From assembly GCA_905221605.1 (NCBI GenBank), contig CAJNDS010000791.1, positions 696,001 through 760,000 on the forward strand: 64,000 bases of DNA. Reading direction: 5' to 3'. Each line of letters begins with the position of its first letter. Within the stretch, counting starts at the first letter, position 1. Positions 30,861-42,469 of this stretch are shown here, piece after piece. The notes below the pieces were generated by a model that was given only the letters and a program-made list of their open reading frames with translations, did no database searches and was not told the origin of the DNA. The position numbers and the translations under genes were made by a program. Source of the DNA: Symbiodinium natans (lineage: Eukaryota; Sar; Dinophyceae; Suessiales; Symbiodiniaceae).

Positions 30861-31679
30861 CGTGCGTCCCTGTGCCACACAACATGTACTACGTACTTGG
30901 CCAAAAAACAAAATCGCATAATCTATGAAATTACGTTTCTAAAACTGAAAATCTTCAATTTGGGCCTCAATTAGGGCCTCAATTACCTCGGTATCTGTTT
31001 CGTGTTCGAAATTTTGAAAAGTTTTGTTTTGTCTGTTTCGCTTCCTGATTTATCCCCTTTGACATATGTATTTGTCAATCAATTTGGTAGAACGGGAAAT
31101 GCTGGAGGCTTGGCTTTTCAAAAAATTTTAGCGCTTAGAACTGGAGTAGCTTGTTAAAAGGTTCCAGGTTGTGTATTGGGACATTTTACTGTTGAAGCTT
31201 CTTATTTTTGAGGTGAATGCAGGTTGTCACTCTTGCTTGTGGACAAGCTGGAAAAGAAGTGCAAATCGGCATGATTTCAACCGGTTCGCGGAATATGGTA
31301 ACAGGTATCCACAAGTGCCGGCTACGCGTCCGAACCGCCAACCGCCAAAAATTGAAGCGGCATTGTCGGAGAAGGTGGCGCAGCGAGGTGCCATGAGTTT
31401 TGATGGGCAGCAGGGGTGTGTCTTTCTGGCAGTGGAGGTGCATGACTGCCAGCAAAAACAATCGCCGGGGCAAAGTTCAAAAGGATCCTACAGATCCTAA
31501 GTCCTCCATAAGGCCTGTTTGTGCGGCGGACCAACTTCACAAAGCGAACTCCTCTACAGCACGTAACAGGTGCTTGATCCACTTTGTGCGAACACCCGGC
31601 AGCAGACGAAGCCTTGAATCGAACCCCGCCAAAACCCTCAACAACCCCTACGCCCAAGCGACGCATCCCAAGGCCCCAA

Positions 31680-31770
31680 GGATGCATCCGGAGACCTTCA
31701 ACTTTGGAAGTTGCAGCCAGCTTCAGCCGCACCACTTGAGGCATGCGCTTGCCTGCGGGGGCGACTTCTT
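31680..31770 (-). CDS. possible exon
   Basis: KRMPQVVRLKLAATSKVEGL then RMHPWG in an open frame. Sites not resolved. Confidence 0.35.
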
Positions 31771-32710
31771 GGGGTTTTTGGGGCTCTCGGGGGGCAAGGA
31801 GCTTGGGGCTCAGGGGCGAGGATTCGCTTCGCTGAGCCCGAAACCCCCACACCTGGAAGCCAAACCCAAAACACCGGAATCCGATAGCTTCGTGCGCCTG
31901 AGGTGGGCAGCTTCCCTCCTGCGCACCGCTCAATATCAGAGCTTAAGCCACAAACTCTGAACCACTGGACCTCTGGAGGGTTGAAACAACTCTGCAAGTT
32001 TGGGGTTGAAGGCATGAGGGATCCTGGATCTCAGGGTTTGGAAGTTTGGGGATTCAGGGTTCTGAGTTGGGGCATCAACATCCAAGAGCCCCAGCCATCC
32101 CCAGCCCATAGATTGCAACACTTAACTCCTTGACCCGCAGCCTATCCTCAACCCTATAAACAAAGACATCCCCGACATGTCGGCCAATGCAGCTCCTTCG
32201 CCATAACTCTTACACCAGCTACGGATCATCTTTTCAAGCTGCTCCTGACAGCAATGCGGTGAAGAGCTTAGGGGTTTACAGAGGTCCAAGGGGCGAACTA
32301 TTTACATGGAGGTTAGGGTATATCAAGCTTGCTGGCTGTTGCGGCCTCAAGTGTCATGTCGGGGCTAGACGCGTTAGGCTGGCGTAGGGACCCTGAGACC
32401 TCACCCTTTGGTAGAGTTCAAGGGTTCAGGGGTTCAAGGTTGAAAGGTTCGGGAGTTAGAAGCAGGCCACCGGGTAACATCTGGGGGTTCGGGGGTTCGT
32501 GAGTTCGATGCTTAAGGCTTTGGCGGCTTGGGGATGGCTTCACCGGGTTCTCATGTGTGGGGCCCAAGATAACGCTCAAAAGCCGAAACCCGAAGCTGTT
32601 CTCTAGGGGTAGGCGAGTAATATAGGGGCCTGAATAATTAGAATAGGGTCTTGGGGGCTATTATAGACCATAAGGGAGTATTATTTGTACTTGTTCCCAG
32701 CCCTACAGTA

Positions 32711-32787
32711 GGCTCCGTGGTCAGCGGCTTCTTGGCATCTCCCAGCTTGAGCGGCTCCCCACCGCGCTCGCGCTGCAGCTGCGTCAC
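32711..32787 (-). CDS. probable exon
   Basis: VTQLQRERGGEPLKLGDAKK then PLTTE, acceptor GCCGAG|GTG. The donor is not clear. From 31990 to 32700 I see no gene. Confidence 0.45.
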
Positions 32788-32961
32788 CTCGGCTCCGCTG
32801 CCTTTTCTGGGCTTGTTTGGGATTTGGGGTGCAGGATTCTAGGCCTTCTCGACCTGAAAGTAATTCCATGGCCTAACCAGAACCTGCAGAGGGATGCAAA
32901 CACCATCTGAAACCCCGGACGAGTGAACCCTGAGCGTTTCAACTGTTCGCTACTAACCCCT

Positions 32962-33015
32962 ATTAAACCTAAACCCTAAACCCTAAACTCCAAACCCGAA
33001 ACCCTAAACCCTAAC
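32962..33015. repeat. CCCTAAA array
   Basis: Six or so units and variants on the plus strand; directly follows the donor of the exon at 33016-33095. Confidence 0.9.
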
Positions 33016-33095
33016 CAGGAGAGCCTAGCTGCGCCGAAGATGTCACGTCCCAACTCGAGCTGGAAGGCTTCTTCGGGAACAGAGGCAGGGCCCAC
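33016..33095 (-). CDS. 26-codon exon
   Basis: VGPASVPEEAFQLELGRDIF then GAARLS. Acceptor AGAGAG|GTG, donor CTCCTG|GTTAGG. The donor is itself formed by a telomere-like unit (GTTAGGGTTTAGGG). Confidence 0.55.
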
Positions 33096-33334
33096 CTCTC
33101 TAAGGGCTGAGGCAATCGGGGTTAGGGCTTGGGGGTTCAGGATTTAGGGTTTAGGTTTCATGCCCCAAAAAATTGACCTCACGAGTCGAGAGCCCTTAGC
33201 CCCGAAATCACCATGAATCATGCGCAGTTAGGGTGTCGCTGAGGGCACGGCTGACATTTGGGGTTGAAGCCGGACTTCAAACTACCAAGCTGCAGACAAC
33301 CCCGGCGCCGTCTTAGCGCTAAACCATGCGGCAC

Positions 33335-33401
33335 CTTTTTGTCGAATCGGAGGCCCAGAGCACCGCCATAGAAGGCCTTCTCCACAACACAGTTGCCGTA
33401 C
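33335..33401 (-). CDS. 22-codon exon
   Basis: YGNCVVEKAFYGGALGLRFD then KK. Acceptor TTTCCAG|G, donor AAAAAG|GTGCCG. Phase-compatible with the exon at 33016. Confidence 0.6.
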
Positions 33402-33721
33402 CTGGAAACTCTAACCCTAAACGGAATCCTGCACACCCCTCAGGGCGTTTAAGCCCAGAAACATCTTTCAACCCCACATTTAAACTCTATAAACCCCATA
33501 AAATGTAAAAAACTCACAATGCCAAGCCCTGCACCCGAAGCCGCCAGGAGCATTTCAAGCAGCCCTCGTCCGATCAAAAGGCCGTCGTGGGGTTGGAGGG
33601 CTCAGAGTTCAACAATGGAAACACGAACCTTATGAGCCCAGAACGCAGAGCCCCCTACTCCTAAGACGAAAGCCACACTGCCTGAACCATGAACCGCAAA
33701 AAAGAGCCCCAACCCCTCAAC

Positions 33722-33767
33722 CCTGATGCAGCTCGAGCAGCGTCGATGCGAACGACAGCAGCCCGGC
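33722..33767 (-). CDS. 46-nt exon
   Basis: AGLLSFASTLLELHQ, acceptor CCGTCAG|GCC, donor CATCAGG|GTTGAG. Confidence 0.5.
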
Positions 33768-34070
33768 CTGACGGGGTCCAGGGTCGAGGGTTTTAGGATT
33801 TGAGGGCTCGGGCTTCAGTGTTTAGAGTTTAGGGTTGAGGGTTCAGGGACACCCCCAAGTTGATGAGGGCGTCGGATCCAGCTTAGGCCAAGGGCGGCAA
33901 CAAAATTGCGAAACTTCACGCAACACAAAGCCTGAACGAAGAGGAGCCTCCAGCCCAGAACCTACTTGGTACACCAAAAACCCTGTTCAGCATGGTTGCA
34001 CGCCTGGTTCCACAATGGTACTGGAAATGGAGACCCTCTAGGCTAGTGACCCAACGTGCGAAGCTCCAGC

Positions 34071-34122
34071 CTGGCCGGCCAGCTCGGCGTTCCTGGCGCC
34101 GGGCTCCACAAAGTTGGGGTTG
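34071..34122 (-). CDS. probable exon
   Basis: NPNFVEPGARNAELAGQ ending at GGCCAG|GCT (GC donor). The 5' end is not resolved; an 11-codon version starts at GTGGAG|CCC. Confidence 0.4.
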
Positions 34123-34616
34123 CGGAAAGGCGAGTACAACCTGGGAGCATGCTGCGGGGCTGGGGTGCAGAGTCCAGCACCACGGCAAGCGCACCATGGA
34201 CATTTCGTGGGTGGCAAGAGTCGCACAACGACCCTGAAGTCAAAGGGCTATATGAGGTGTATGCTGTGTAGGTGCCTGTGGTTTCAGCCCTGCAATCCCT
34301 ACTTCTAAGGGCGGACAGATGGATCAAAGACCGTTGAATAAACCAAAACAGGCAAGAGGAGGAGGGGACCCGGTTCTGGCGGCGTGTCGTTTCGTGCACA
34401 CAATATCCAGGAACCGAGCTCTATGAGCCCCTTTCACGACTTTTTGCGAAGAGTGACAAACCCGAAGGTCTTTCGTGCCCAATGCCGTGTCTGGAGTTCA
34501 GGCTTTAGAAAAATTGAGGGGTTTAGGTTTCAGGCCTTGGGGGTTTAGGGTTTGAGGCTTAGGGTACCCAAGAAAAGGCCAGGCAACTTTTTAAAAGAGA
34601 CACTGGCCAGCTCCAC

Positions 34617-34662
34617 CCTGAGACTGAGCGTAAAGGAGTTCTTGCCCGGCGCAAAGCCGATC
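34617..34662 (-). CDS. 46-nt exon, beta-like
   Basis: IGFAPGKNSFTLSLR, acceptor TGCCAAG|G, donor CTCAGG|GTGGAG. The frame continues VELASVSFKKLPGLF, so the exon may be longer. Confidence 0.45.
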
Positions 34663-35052
34663 CTTGGCAGGAGGAAGCTTGGAGGGTTTGCCTGGAGTCA
34701 AATGTAGATCTCGTGTTTGGCTTTAGTATTTTGGGCTTAGGGTTAAAGCACCTGCACGCCTCAACCCAACGCCCTGACAGTCCACATCCCATAGATGTGC
34801 CCTGAGCTTCCATATCTTGCATGAGCGGCAGTTCTCCAAGCGATCCTTGCTCTTAACATTTGCTTGTCTTATGTGGCAATATCGATGCCGAAGTCGCTGG
34901 AGCCAGCATGCCTGAGAGATCTCTACTTGCTATTCTATGGCGAACCTAGCGGAAACCACCTGTATCAATTTTTGGGCCCTATTATGCCCCATTACCCCCC
35001 AAGAAGGCCCCTGTGCCCCTGAAATCGGGCTGGGCGTCAGCAGCTTCACCAC

Positions 35053-35094
35053 GTTTCGGGCATCCTGCTCAGCTCTGGACACTCGTGAGAGCTC
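35053..35094 (-). CDS. 14-codon exon
   Basis: ELSRVSRAEQDARN, acceptor GCCCAG|GAG, donor CGAAAC|GTGGTG. The frame continues VVKLLTPSPI. Confidence 0.45.
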
Positions 35095-35095
35095 C

Positions 35096-35215
35096 TGGGC
35101 TTTAGGGGCTTTAGGGGCTTTAGGGGCTCCAGGGGCTTTCGGGGCTCCAGAGGCTTTAGGGGCTTTAGGGGTTGTGGGGGCCTCAAGGGTTTTGGGGGGC
35201 TTTAGAGGCTTTGGT
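35096..35215. repeat. GGGCTTTAG nonamer array
   Basis: Tandem 9-bp units GGGCTTTAG and variants. On the sense strand they give a lysine-alanine-proline frame, but since the array directly precedes an acceptor it is more simply an intron filled by a relative of the telomere-like unit. Confidence 0.85.
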
Positions 35216-35345
35216 GGAAAGTGCGCGGAACGGGACCGCATTACAAATTCCAAACCCCCCTCATCCCCCCTCAACCTGCACAGACCCTCACCACAGACTG
35301 GACGTCCCAACATCCCAAGCTTCAGGCTTCTGTGCTCAAAAACAC

Positions 35346-35415
35346 TGAAAGGCGGAGTCTCCGGTCCAACGGCGCCCTCTGCCAGGAGCGCCTCGAACTG
35401 CCGGCACTCCGGATC
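35346..35415 (-). CDS. 23-codon exon
   Basis: DPECRQFEALLAEGAVGPET then PPF. Acceptor GCCCTCAG|GAT, donor TTTCA|GTGTTT. Confidence 0.55.
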
Positions 35416-35449
35416 CTGAGGGCGACGAAAAAGCAGAGGAAGGCATCAT

Positions 35450-35525
35450 ACACATACGTCATACACACATACATATATATATATATGTGTATATGTATTT
35501 CTTTATGTACATGTATATATACGAT
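35450..35525. repeat. TA/CA microsatellite
   Basis: ATACACATACATATATATATATG and related runs. Confidence 0.95.
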
Positions 35526-35639
35526 TTTCTGGAAGCAGAAGAAGTGGCAGAAGAAGAAGAAGAACAACAACAAGAATGGTATGAATCATATGCACAAATA
35601 TCATATGAATACTAACAAAATACAAAACAATCATCATGA

Positions 35640-35850
35640 GACTCCGGTATTTTGGGAGCTCCGGGTGCTCTGTGGCGAGAGGGCAAATGGCCTTAGGGGG
35701 CTCTTGTCCAGTGCAAGATGCCGGCCCAAGCATTTGCACCTTGCACTTCCTTGGCCAGTCCCAACTAGACCCCTTCAGCCCGGGGATGGACGTCCGTGTC
35801 ATGATAGCAGTTGGATGACAGGTTGCAGCCCTGTCAAAAGCCCCCACCTG
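35640..35850 (-). CDS. probable exon
   Basis: Open frame with VQVGAFDRAATCHPTAIMTR, GLKGSSWDWPRKCKVQMLGP and CPLATEHPELPKYRSL. Good coding character; limits and family unknown. Confidence 0.45.
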
Positions 35851-36282
35851 AACTAAACTCGGCACCCAATCTCCGAACTCTTTCAACCCACACCCCTAGG
35901 AGTGTTCGTCCTAAGCGCTCCTATTCTCCCGGCAGTCCGTTACATCCTAAAGCTAACCCCAAGTCCTCGGCCAGGAATTGCACCACAAACGGCCCAGGGG
36001 GATCCTCAGATGTTTCCAAAGAAGCCTAAGCTCCTTCCCTCCTCCACTTTGGGTTCAGATTCTCTCAAAGAGTTCGAGGCTTGGGACCAACGGTGTGGGG
36101 CCGGGGGTCTGAAATTTTGCGTAAGATTTTTATCCTCATCCCCGGAACCTCCCCCTAGCCACCAATCCCCCGAAGTTGTAGCCCGGCGGCTGTTCTCTGT
36201 ACAGCGCTCCGCGAAACGGTGGCGGGGCTGGGCCCTCCTAGGGCTGCTGCATTCTGCTTAGGTCATTAGGTCATTCAGGGGC

Positions 36283-36370
36283 CTGTGCCCCCGACATCGG
36301 CAGTTCGCAAAGCTCGGATCCTAGCCCGGCGATGCCCTCCATCGACTCGGGCATTCTCCCGTCTCCATCC
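36283..36370 (-). CDS. probable exon
   Basis: GIYTDGDGRMPESMEGIAGL then GSELCELPMSGAQ, ending at GCACAG|GCC (GC). The acceptor is unclear. Confidence 0.5.
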
Positions 36371-36469
36371 GTGTAAATGCCACCATTTGTAAAACTGGGC
36401 AACCTCTAAACGCAACCCCCCCCCCCCCCCCAACCCTGGTGATCACCCGTTCCACCCGTTCCACCCGTT

Positions 36470-36549
36470 CCTCTATCGCTGAGCTCGTCCACGGCCGGAA
36501 GTCGGGCGAGGCGGCTACAGATCCGGAACTCGGCCGTGTTCATGAACTC
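36470..36549 (-). CDS. exon
   Basis: EFMNTAEFRICSRLARLPAV then DELSDR, acceptor TTTCGCAG|GAG. The low end is uncertain: the frame runs on into three GGT-type repeats. Confidence 0.5.
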
Positions 36550-37192
36550 CTGCGAAAGGTTGGAGGCAGGGGGGGGGTTTGACTCAAGAAAAAAGCCACA
36601 ACCTGAAACACACTCGCGCCCCGAACACACTCTGAGGGGCACTGCAGAATCTTACAGTGACCGCCTCAATGCACACCTGCCTTTTTGACTTTCAACCTGA
36701 ACAAGCCCATAAATCTGGACACCTCCCTTTGACTCTCCCCTTACGCCCCCCCCGGAGTCTCCTGGAGGTTAGCTGGGAGCCTCGCTTCCGCGCTCTGTGC
36801 ATAGTGTTCCGCGGCAAGGACGCCTTTTCCCGACCGCCAGGTGCTTGTGTCGGGGGAGCCCCCCTTACGTGGCTTTACATCCCGTGGGCTTAGGGTTCAA
36901 GAATTTAAGGGCACTAGAAGAAGGGCATTAGGGTTTTAGGGGTTTAGGGTATTTGGGTAAAAGTTTCGGAGGACGTTCCAGCATCGAAACTCCAGGCTCA
37001 ACCCACCTTATCGAGCTTATAGCGGGGTAGAATTTAAGGATGGTCAAAAGTTGGGTATTACTTATCCCGAGCACATCAGAAACTAGCTAGAACTAGAGCG
37101 ATTCTACCTGTGTCGCTAACTCTAACTACCAAACAACCAGAAACGTCAAAGTACACCCAGAACCCTACACAAGATCAGAAGGCATGCGGCAC

Positions 37193-37256
37193 CTTTCCCC
37201 AGCCACTCGTGCGCGTTGTCCGAGACCTCGCGGGCGATGTCGCCAAGGATCTGCTC
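37193..37256 (-). CDS. 21-codon exon
   Basis: EQILGDIAREVSDNAHEWLG then K. Acceptor GCGAAG|GAG, donor GGAAAG|GTGCCG. From 37257 to 37580 only decayed repeats are seen. Confidence 0.55.
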
Positions 37257-37588
37257 CTTCGCCAGGCTCCGTCAGGCTGAGGGCCAACCCCTTCACAGCC
37301 TCTGAACCCTAAGCCCAAACCCCTAAACCCCCAAGAATGGAACGCCCTGAAGCCTAAGGGCCTGATCCCTGCGCCCAGGTCAAGGGATCGCTAGGGTAGG
37401 GTTTTGGGATGTTTATAGAGGTTTGGACCTTCAACACTCTAGACCCGTCCTTGGAGAGACATGCGGGATGAACGCCGCCCATGTTCGGGTTCAGGCTGAG
37501 GGATTGGAGGATAGCTTGTGTAGAGTGCAGAGTTGAGGAGCTAGCTCGGGCAGCTAGGGTCTCGTGTCTAGGTCGTAATGGTGCGGGC

Positions 37589-37830
37589 TTAAGGTGGCTT
37601 TGACCGATAAGGTCGATTGAGCATGGCTTGTGGCAGCGACCTACACGCAACCTTGCTCTTGAATGAACATCCTGGGGTGCTCCGCAGAATTCCGCAGAGC
37701 TTTCGGCTGTATGAAAGAAGCTGCAGCTTCAGGACTGACCAAATGTTCCGGGCTTCAGAGAACGCATCACACGGAAGGATATGCAGCAGAGAGTCATCGT
37801 GTTCACATGTTGTGCAAGGTCGGTGCTGCA
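37589..37830 (-). CDS. possible exon, Cys-rich
   Basis: Open frame with HRPCTTCEHDDSLLHILPCD and AFSEARNIWSVLKLQLLSYS. The CxxC...H...C pattern resembles reverse-transcriptase C-terminal zinc motifs, but that is a weak match. Confidence 0.35.
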
Positions 37831-40747
37831 GGGTTGTCACTACGCACAGAAAAGGGTCTCAAAACAAGTCCGTTTGTCAGTCGGAGCTCTTCAACCCGAA
37901 GCCAAAGCAACAAAGCCCCAATAAGTCGAGCTTTGCGGCACTTTACCTACAAAGGACATCAAAGGACAGAAGCTCTTTTCCAGCGTGCTCGCCAGGCACC
38001 GCCACACCTGGATACAGCAACTCGGGGCTACAAGATGCGTATGTCTCTTCGCTCTCCGAACCCTAGCCCAAAACTTCAAATCCTCAGCTGCAACCAAACC
38101 TCTCTGATTTTGTTTAACACAGAGAGCCTGAAGGGCTTTTGAACAAGAGGCGCCTGCTGTCCCTTTGGAGCCTCTTGGAGGTGCAGTTAAAGGGCAAACG
38201 TAGCAATTTTTGAGGGTGGGGGGGGGGGGGGGGGGCCGTCCACCTAAGCTCGGGGCACTGTACAGTTTGGATCTTGCATTTGGGGTTTCAGGATCTTGGT
38301 CTCAAGAAAGTGGAAGGATGCTTTCAGAAGCATGAAAGTAGGGGAAGAAAGGTACAAAGCAGCCCAGCAGACCGAGATATCAAAGGCAGAAGCGGCTTGA
38401 AGCTCCAAAACCTTAAGCCCCAGAACTTCTTAAATCTGAAACCGTGGCACCACCAAGTGCTTGAGCACTGCGGAAACGCGCTGCAAGTGCAGGCTCCCGT
38501 CAGCACTGGAAGATCTCAACGTCCTCCTCAGTTTACACGGGCGGGAGACGCCCCACGAACACGGGCATCCGATCGAAGCACGCAGAAATCTTCGCAGGAA
38601 GGGTTCAGGATTCATGTCCAAGAATCTCCAGTAAGTTAAAAAGTAAAAAATCTGGCTCTGAAGCAACCCAAAAACCCTTTGGGGTTTCTGTGTGCGCGGC
38701 TTCGGGGAGCCCTCACCTCGACAAAAGCAGAGCCTGTGCCCGCAAGGTGTCAATCCCCTGACGGCTTCCGGGAACAGCACAAACAGGAACCTTGGGCCCG
38801 GCGAGCACGGAAATAGAGTGCAAGGACTTGGGGCCGTAGAGGCTTGACCTGCCCCAACATGCCGGATGAAAGCAGTCCACCTCTCATGGGAATGAGCTAC
38901 AAACCGAAGTACATGAGAAACAAGGTCTTGCCCAATTTTCTGTGAACATTTCTACACCTTTCTCAAAATATGTCAAAACTCACTCCGGCTCCCGCCAGAG
39001 ATCCCAAGGATAGCCAGAACTTGAAATCACAGCGCCAAGTGTCCAGAGGGTACTGCTTTGTACGATTTGCTGGCACTCCTGGGGAGCCATGATGACCCTG
39101 TTGAGTGCTTGGGATTTTAGGGTGGGGTTTTCTAGGTGAGCTCATCTCCCACGAGCTTGGGCGACTCTGCACCTAGGGGCTAAGTTGTTGGGCTGGGATT
39201 TGGCAAATGCCCGCGTGCCCCTGGCTCCTTGGACTACCCGTAGGGTGCCTGGCCCCGTTCCTGCAATGTCCAGGGGGACGGAGCTGCCCACCTGCACAGA
39301 AGGCTTGCAAGCCTTCTCCGTTATGACAGCCCTGCATAGAAATGAACGGACCCGGACTGGCTGGGGTAATTCCAACTGCAGAGCAACTAAAGCGAATGTT
39401 TTTGATTGGCCTTGTTGTAGATCGAGGCCTCGCTCGTTACACCCTGAATCAAGAACCTGGCCCTGAAGTCCCGAACGCAGAATCTCTATCGCCCGAGCAG
39501 CGAAGTAGTCCTCGTGCGGGAGAAACCCGAGAGCCTCTGCAGAAGGGGCAAGTTTTTAGTGTGGTGGGACACTTGGGGCCCTTTCGTGTGGGCCTGAAAC
39601 AGATGAAGCCACTCAAGCCTCAACGGTACGACACGAAGAAGAGACAACCAGTGCCCTTAAATGAAGATCCACGAGATGGCGGCTTTTGAGTTCAGAGGGG
39701 TTTAGATTGGGATGTTCCCCCTTTTACGAACAGTCCTTAATAGGCATGATAATAGGGGGGGGTACCATAATCGCTATTGAGGACTGTTAGGATAACGGGG
39801 AACATCTCAAGGTTTAGAGGCTTAGAGATAAACCCTCGGTCCAGGGCCCCCGACCGAGCCAAACGTGGCGCAGAGCTGGGCGAGGTAAGCCTGGCATCCC
39901 GCAACTTCAATTCCTCAACCCGGAAATCTCGGTTCAAAAGCAGGCCATGAGCATCTTAGGGCTGAAAGGATGAAGGGGTTTTGAGGGCGTACAGAACCCT
40001 TCACACGAAATCCCAAAACACAGGACCTCTGCGCCATGAACCGCTCAAAGCACAGCGCTGGGCACCTTGAAGGGAAAGCCAAACGAGGTGGTACCTGCAA
40101 GCACGCTGGCAATCTGGAGCTTCGGCTTTTCTGCTTTCTTCTGGGTGCCTCAAATAGGGTGTGCATGTACGAGCTTGGGGGTTTGGGTTTACATTGGTTG
40201 AGCGTTTGTAAACATTGATTTCCAAGGGTTCTGGGTTTCAATTCTCAGGGCTGTAGATCCCTAATTACATAAAGAACGCTGGATTGGGGGTGGGGGGGGG
40301 GTACTTGTGGGCTCGTCGCCTGGGGCGATCAGTGGCGTGGGCAGCGGCACAAAGACGTGCTCTGCGAGGCCCAGGAGAGCCAGGTTTCCTGAAGAGGAGT
40401 AGCTTCTGGGGGCTTGGTGGTCGGGACCTTCGCTTCATGAAGCTCAGGATGACACAAACCAAGTTTGGGCATCTAGGCGTCCACGATCGTCCGATTTGTG
40501 GAGCTTGGCTCAAGCTCCTAGCGCTGACTTTACAAGTATCCTTTTTGAGGTATACGTGTACGACGCGACGCTTAGACGGTGCTGTCTGTTTCAAGACCAA
40601 CATCGTGAGCATCATGAGGTCCTGTGAGTTGAAAAGAGCTCAGGTGAGATACACTGGCCTGCGCCACAAGGGCCTGAATAGAAAGCAATGAACTCCAAAC
40701 TGCTGGTCTCCTCCCCTCACCGCCCCCCCCAACACTCCCATCGTCTC

Positions 40748-40805
40748 CTGTAAGGGTACTGGCGGCAAACATCAGGTTCCTCGCGGAGAGCAATCGGCAA
40801 ACTGC
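40748..40805 (-). CDS. 19-codon exon with GA donor
   Basis: AVCRLLSARNLMFAASTLT, acceptor TGCGCAG|GCA, donor CTTACAG|GAG. Confidence 0.5.
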
Positions 40806-40889
40806 CTGCGCAAAAGCAGAGCTTCGACTGCTCCAAAAAAGGGCTGCGGATGAAAGTGGCTAAAAAGTACCCTTTATGCTGAAACCTCT

Positions 40890-41005
40890 AATGAACCTGA
40901 CAAAATCACATAGGGTCTGCAGAGCCCAGAGATGGGGTGGAGTGTTTTGAAGCTTTGGGAAGTCGTTCCCAACCAGGATCTCTTGTGCGGTTTGGGCTTC
41001 CATTA
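40890..41005 (-). CDS. probable exon
   Basis: NIMEAQTAQEILVGNDFPKL then QNTPPHLWALQTLCDFVRF in one frame. Limits unresolved; it lies directly after the exon at 41057. Confidence 0.5.
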
Positions 41006-41056
41006 TGTTGTCGGGTACCGTAGCTCGCTGTCGCGCTGTTGTAAAACAAAGCCGGC

Positions 41057-41098
41057 CTGGAACAGGCACCGGAAGGCCTCAAAACACTTCAGAAGGTG
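41057..41098 (-). CDS. 14-codon exon
   Basis: HLLKCFEAFRCLFQ, acceptor GACCAG|CAC, donor TTCCAG|GCC (GC), phase 0. The frame also continues AGFVLQQRDSELR. Confidence 0.5.
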
Positions 41099-41277
41099 CT
41101 GGTCAAGCTATAAGACTTCCCGGAAAGCGCGACTGTAGCAAAACAATTTGAGGGTTACGAAGGTGAACCTTCCGAAGCCTCGAAACCCCAAAACCCCCAA
41201 CACCCCCCTGGAGGGCGGCCCCCTGCCTCCTCGAAGGAGCCACCGACCCATGAGCCGGTGAGCCTCTGCATCTTGAG

Positions 41278-41350
41278 TTCAGGGTTTAGGGTTTAGGGTT
41301 CAGGGTTTAGGGTTTAGGGTTTGGGGTATAGGGTTTAGGGTATAGGTTTA
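41278..41350. repeat. TTTAGGG array
   Basis: About nine units and variants in the intron between the exons at 41474 and 41098. Confidence 0.9.
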
Positions 41351-41473
41351 AGGGTTCTTGGGCCTTGGATTTAAGAGGCTTTGGGTCTATTGGGTTTCGG
41401 GATCAGGAGTTTAAGGTTTAGGGTATCAGGGCTTAGGAACCTAGGATTTATGGCATGGTAGCACGCCGGCAGC

Positions 41474-41536
41474 CTCTCCGCGTAGGTCGACTGCAGGTGT
41501 GCCAAGCACGGGTTGCGGTCATCCTCCGCCACGATC
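41474..41536 (-). CDS. exon
   Basis: IVAEDDRNPCLAHLQSTYAE, acceptor CTTGAG|G, donor GGAGAG|GCTGCC (GC). Confidence 0.55.
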
Positions 41537-41851
41537 CTCAAGGGAATCCTGAACCCTACACCCCTCAAGCCCTTAAGCCCTCGAATGCTAGAACGCTAAA
41601 CCCCTCAAACCCTGTTCAATCCCAGAACCACACATCTCCTAAAACTTCCAATGCCTTACTGGACGGCTTCAGAAACTGAAGAGAAAGGTTTGGGCTTCGG
41701 AGTTCACAGCTTCGGGTTCCGGGGCTACAGGAACTACAGGGGCTACCTGGATTTTCCTGTGAGTAGGGGGGGGGAGGGGGTTCCTGAAATTGTGTCCTCT
41801 CAAGGGTTTTTTGAAGCTTTGGGGGCTTGGGGGACTTGGGGGGCTGCTCCC

Positions 41852-41926
41852 GGGCGTCTCGAGCTCTTGGAAACGGCCAGAGTGGAGAAGGTGGTCGTAG
41901 ACCGCGCACGGGGGCTGGGCATGGTC
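41852..41926 (-). CDS. exon
   Basis: DHAQPPCAVYDHLLHSGRFQ then ELE, acceptor GCTGAAG|GAC. The frame is open upstream (QWLK). The donor is uncertain. The other strand is open too but less convincing. Confidence 0.5.
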
Positions 41927-42469
41927 CTTCAGCCACTGGGTTTCGGGTTTAGGTTCCGGGTTTAGGGTTTAGGGGGTCCTTGCTTCGTGTGCTTAGGGTT
42001 CAAAATTTAGGGCTGAGAAGGCCTTAGCTGCAAGGTAACGACGCCCCCGAACCTCTGCTGACAGGTTCAATGACGTCTGAAAGGATTTCATGAACCTCCA
42101 AGCAATGACACGGGATCAAGCCTTAAAGTGTTGGGGTATGGGAGGGCTTCGTGTCCACTAAGCCCAAGTATGTTCACCTCATGAGAGCAACATCCCACTT
42201 TCTTCTTTTTAGGGGGTTGGTATCCAAGTATCCGGCGACAGAGCAGGGATGGTATCTCCACCCCGGAGGTGCACAGTGAGCCGCGGTACCGGTGAGGGGG
42301 AGAGGGGACACGCTGTCCTAAGGAGGGCTCGCGAGATCTGCCGCGTTAGGTTCGGATTTTGGGAATTTCGGGCTTCAGGGTTGGGGAACTAGAGGAAGCT
42401 CTAGGAGTTGGGTTGGGGCTTGTTCTGTTCTGTTTTGGGTCGGGGGTGAAGTTCAGGCTCTTGGGGCTT

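Noticed and set aside
34937-35219. Lys-Ala-Pro repeat protein on the minus strand
   Set aside because: The frame runs through a 9-bp tandem array that looks like a mutated telomere unit and stops at a good acceptor.
36770-36850. Plus-strand exon VSWEPRFRALCIVFRGK between GAG and AAG sites
   Set aside because: The minus strand also has a well-bounded reading (VLAAEHYAQSAEAR) and all recognised genes use that strand; neither is certain enough to list.
40495-40530. TTGGCTCAAG on the plus strand as a spliced-leader relic
   Set aside because: Only ten bases match and no gene start follows on that strand.
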